This document shows, piece after piece, positions 63,977 to 64,000 of a stretch of DNA of 64,000 nt; the stretch's first letter is position 1, and each line of letters opens with the position of its first letter. The DNA lies in NCBI RefSeq assembly GCF_009859475.1, contig NZ_CP044549.1, positions 6,261,782 through 6,325,781 of the forward strand, given 5' to 3'. The notes below the pieces were generated by a model, which worked only from the letters and a program-made list of their open reading frames with translations, had not been told where the DNA came from and did not search any database. This stretch comes from Hydrogenophaga sp. BPS33. GTDB taxonomy: Bacteria > Pseudomonadota > Gammaproteobacteria > Burkholderiales > Burkholderiaceae_C. A program made the position numbers and the translations under genes.

Positions 63977-64000
63977 ACACCAACGCTTCCCCTTTTCAGA

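Overview
The window is high-GC DNA from a betaproteobacterium, most likely a Comamonadaceae member (Hydrogenophaga/Acidovorax-like). The reasons are the gene families and gene orders (metX-metW, lptC-kdsC-kdsD, surA-lptD, rpmH-rnpA-yidD-yidC-mnmE) and the dispersed GC-rich intergenic repeats. The right edge runs into the replication-origin side of dnaA: rpmH lies on the minus strand, then come a DnaA box, a candidate promoter and a second DnaA-like box pointing out of the window. Apart from an alpha/beta hydrolase cut off by the left edge, the genes look intact. I see no IS element, prophage, CRISPR array, rRNA or tRNA gene.

Layout. 1-6.2 kb: partial hydrolase, gap, tkt, a MurU-like nucleotidyltransferase and pepP. 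6.2-11.4 kb: a Fur-box-headed periplasmic iron cluster (imelysin, di-haem oxidoreductase, second imelysin, DUF1513). 11.5-19.9 kb: a nine-gene minus-strand operon (GntR/UTRA regulator, SsuABC-like ABC transporter, two paralogous ferritin-like diiron proteins, an HSL-type esterase, a 431-aa protein of unknown family, RidA). I cannot match this operon to a described pathway and regard it as the best candidate for an undescribed system. 20.0-28.3 kb: a haem-uptake operon (TonB receptor, HmuS, HmuTUV and three small accessory proteins), divergent from bacterioferritin and bfd across a strong Fur box.

28.4-32.1 kb: maeB and a chromosomal RNase Sa/barnase-like nuclease with a barstar-type inhibitor. 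32.1-38.8 kb: rsmA, surA and lptD on the minus strand, with amgK and rsmE diverging on the plus strand. 38.8-49.7 kb: an Asp/Glu racemase, three methyl-accepting chemotaxis proteins and cheW, plus an MFS transporter, a YidB-like protein, a lipase-like hydrolase and an M20 peptidase. 49.9-52.4 kb: metW-metX under a SAM-II riboswitch with an intrinsic terminator, next to a glycine-rich RRM protein. 52.5-58.2 kb: SDR, lptC, kdsC, kdsD, a Kef-type antiporter and apt. 58.2-64 kb: an unknown protein, a stand-alone cyclic-nucleotide-binding domain, mnmE, yidC, yidD, rnpA, rpmH and origin-proximal DNA.

The genes fall into a few themes. One is iron: two Fur-linked clusters that share an identical 13-bp Fur-box core, plus iron storage and release by Bfr/Bfd. 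Another is the envelope: LptC/LptD/SurA, Kdo synthesis and MurU/AmgK recycling. Chemotaxis and core metabolism make up much of the rest. A dispersed GC-rich element occurs five times, always in the same orientation and directly at or just after a stop codon.
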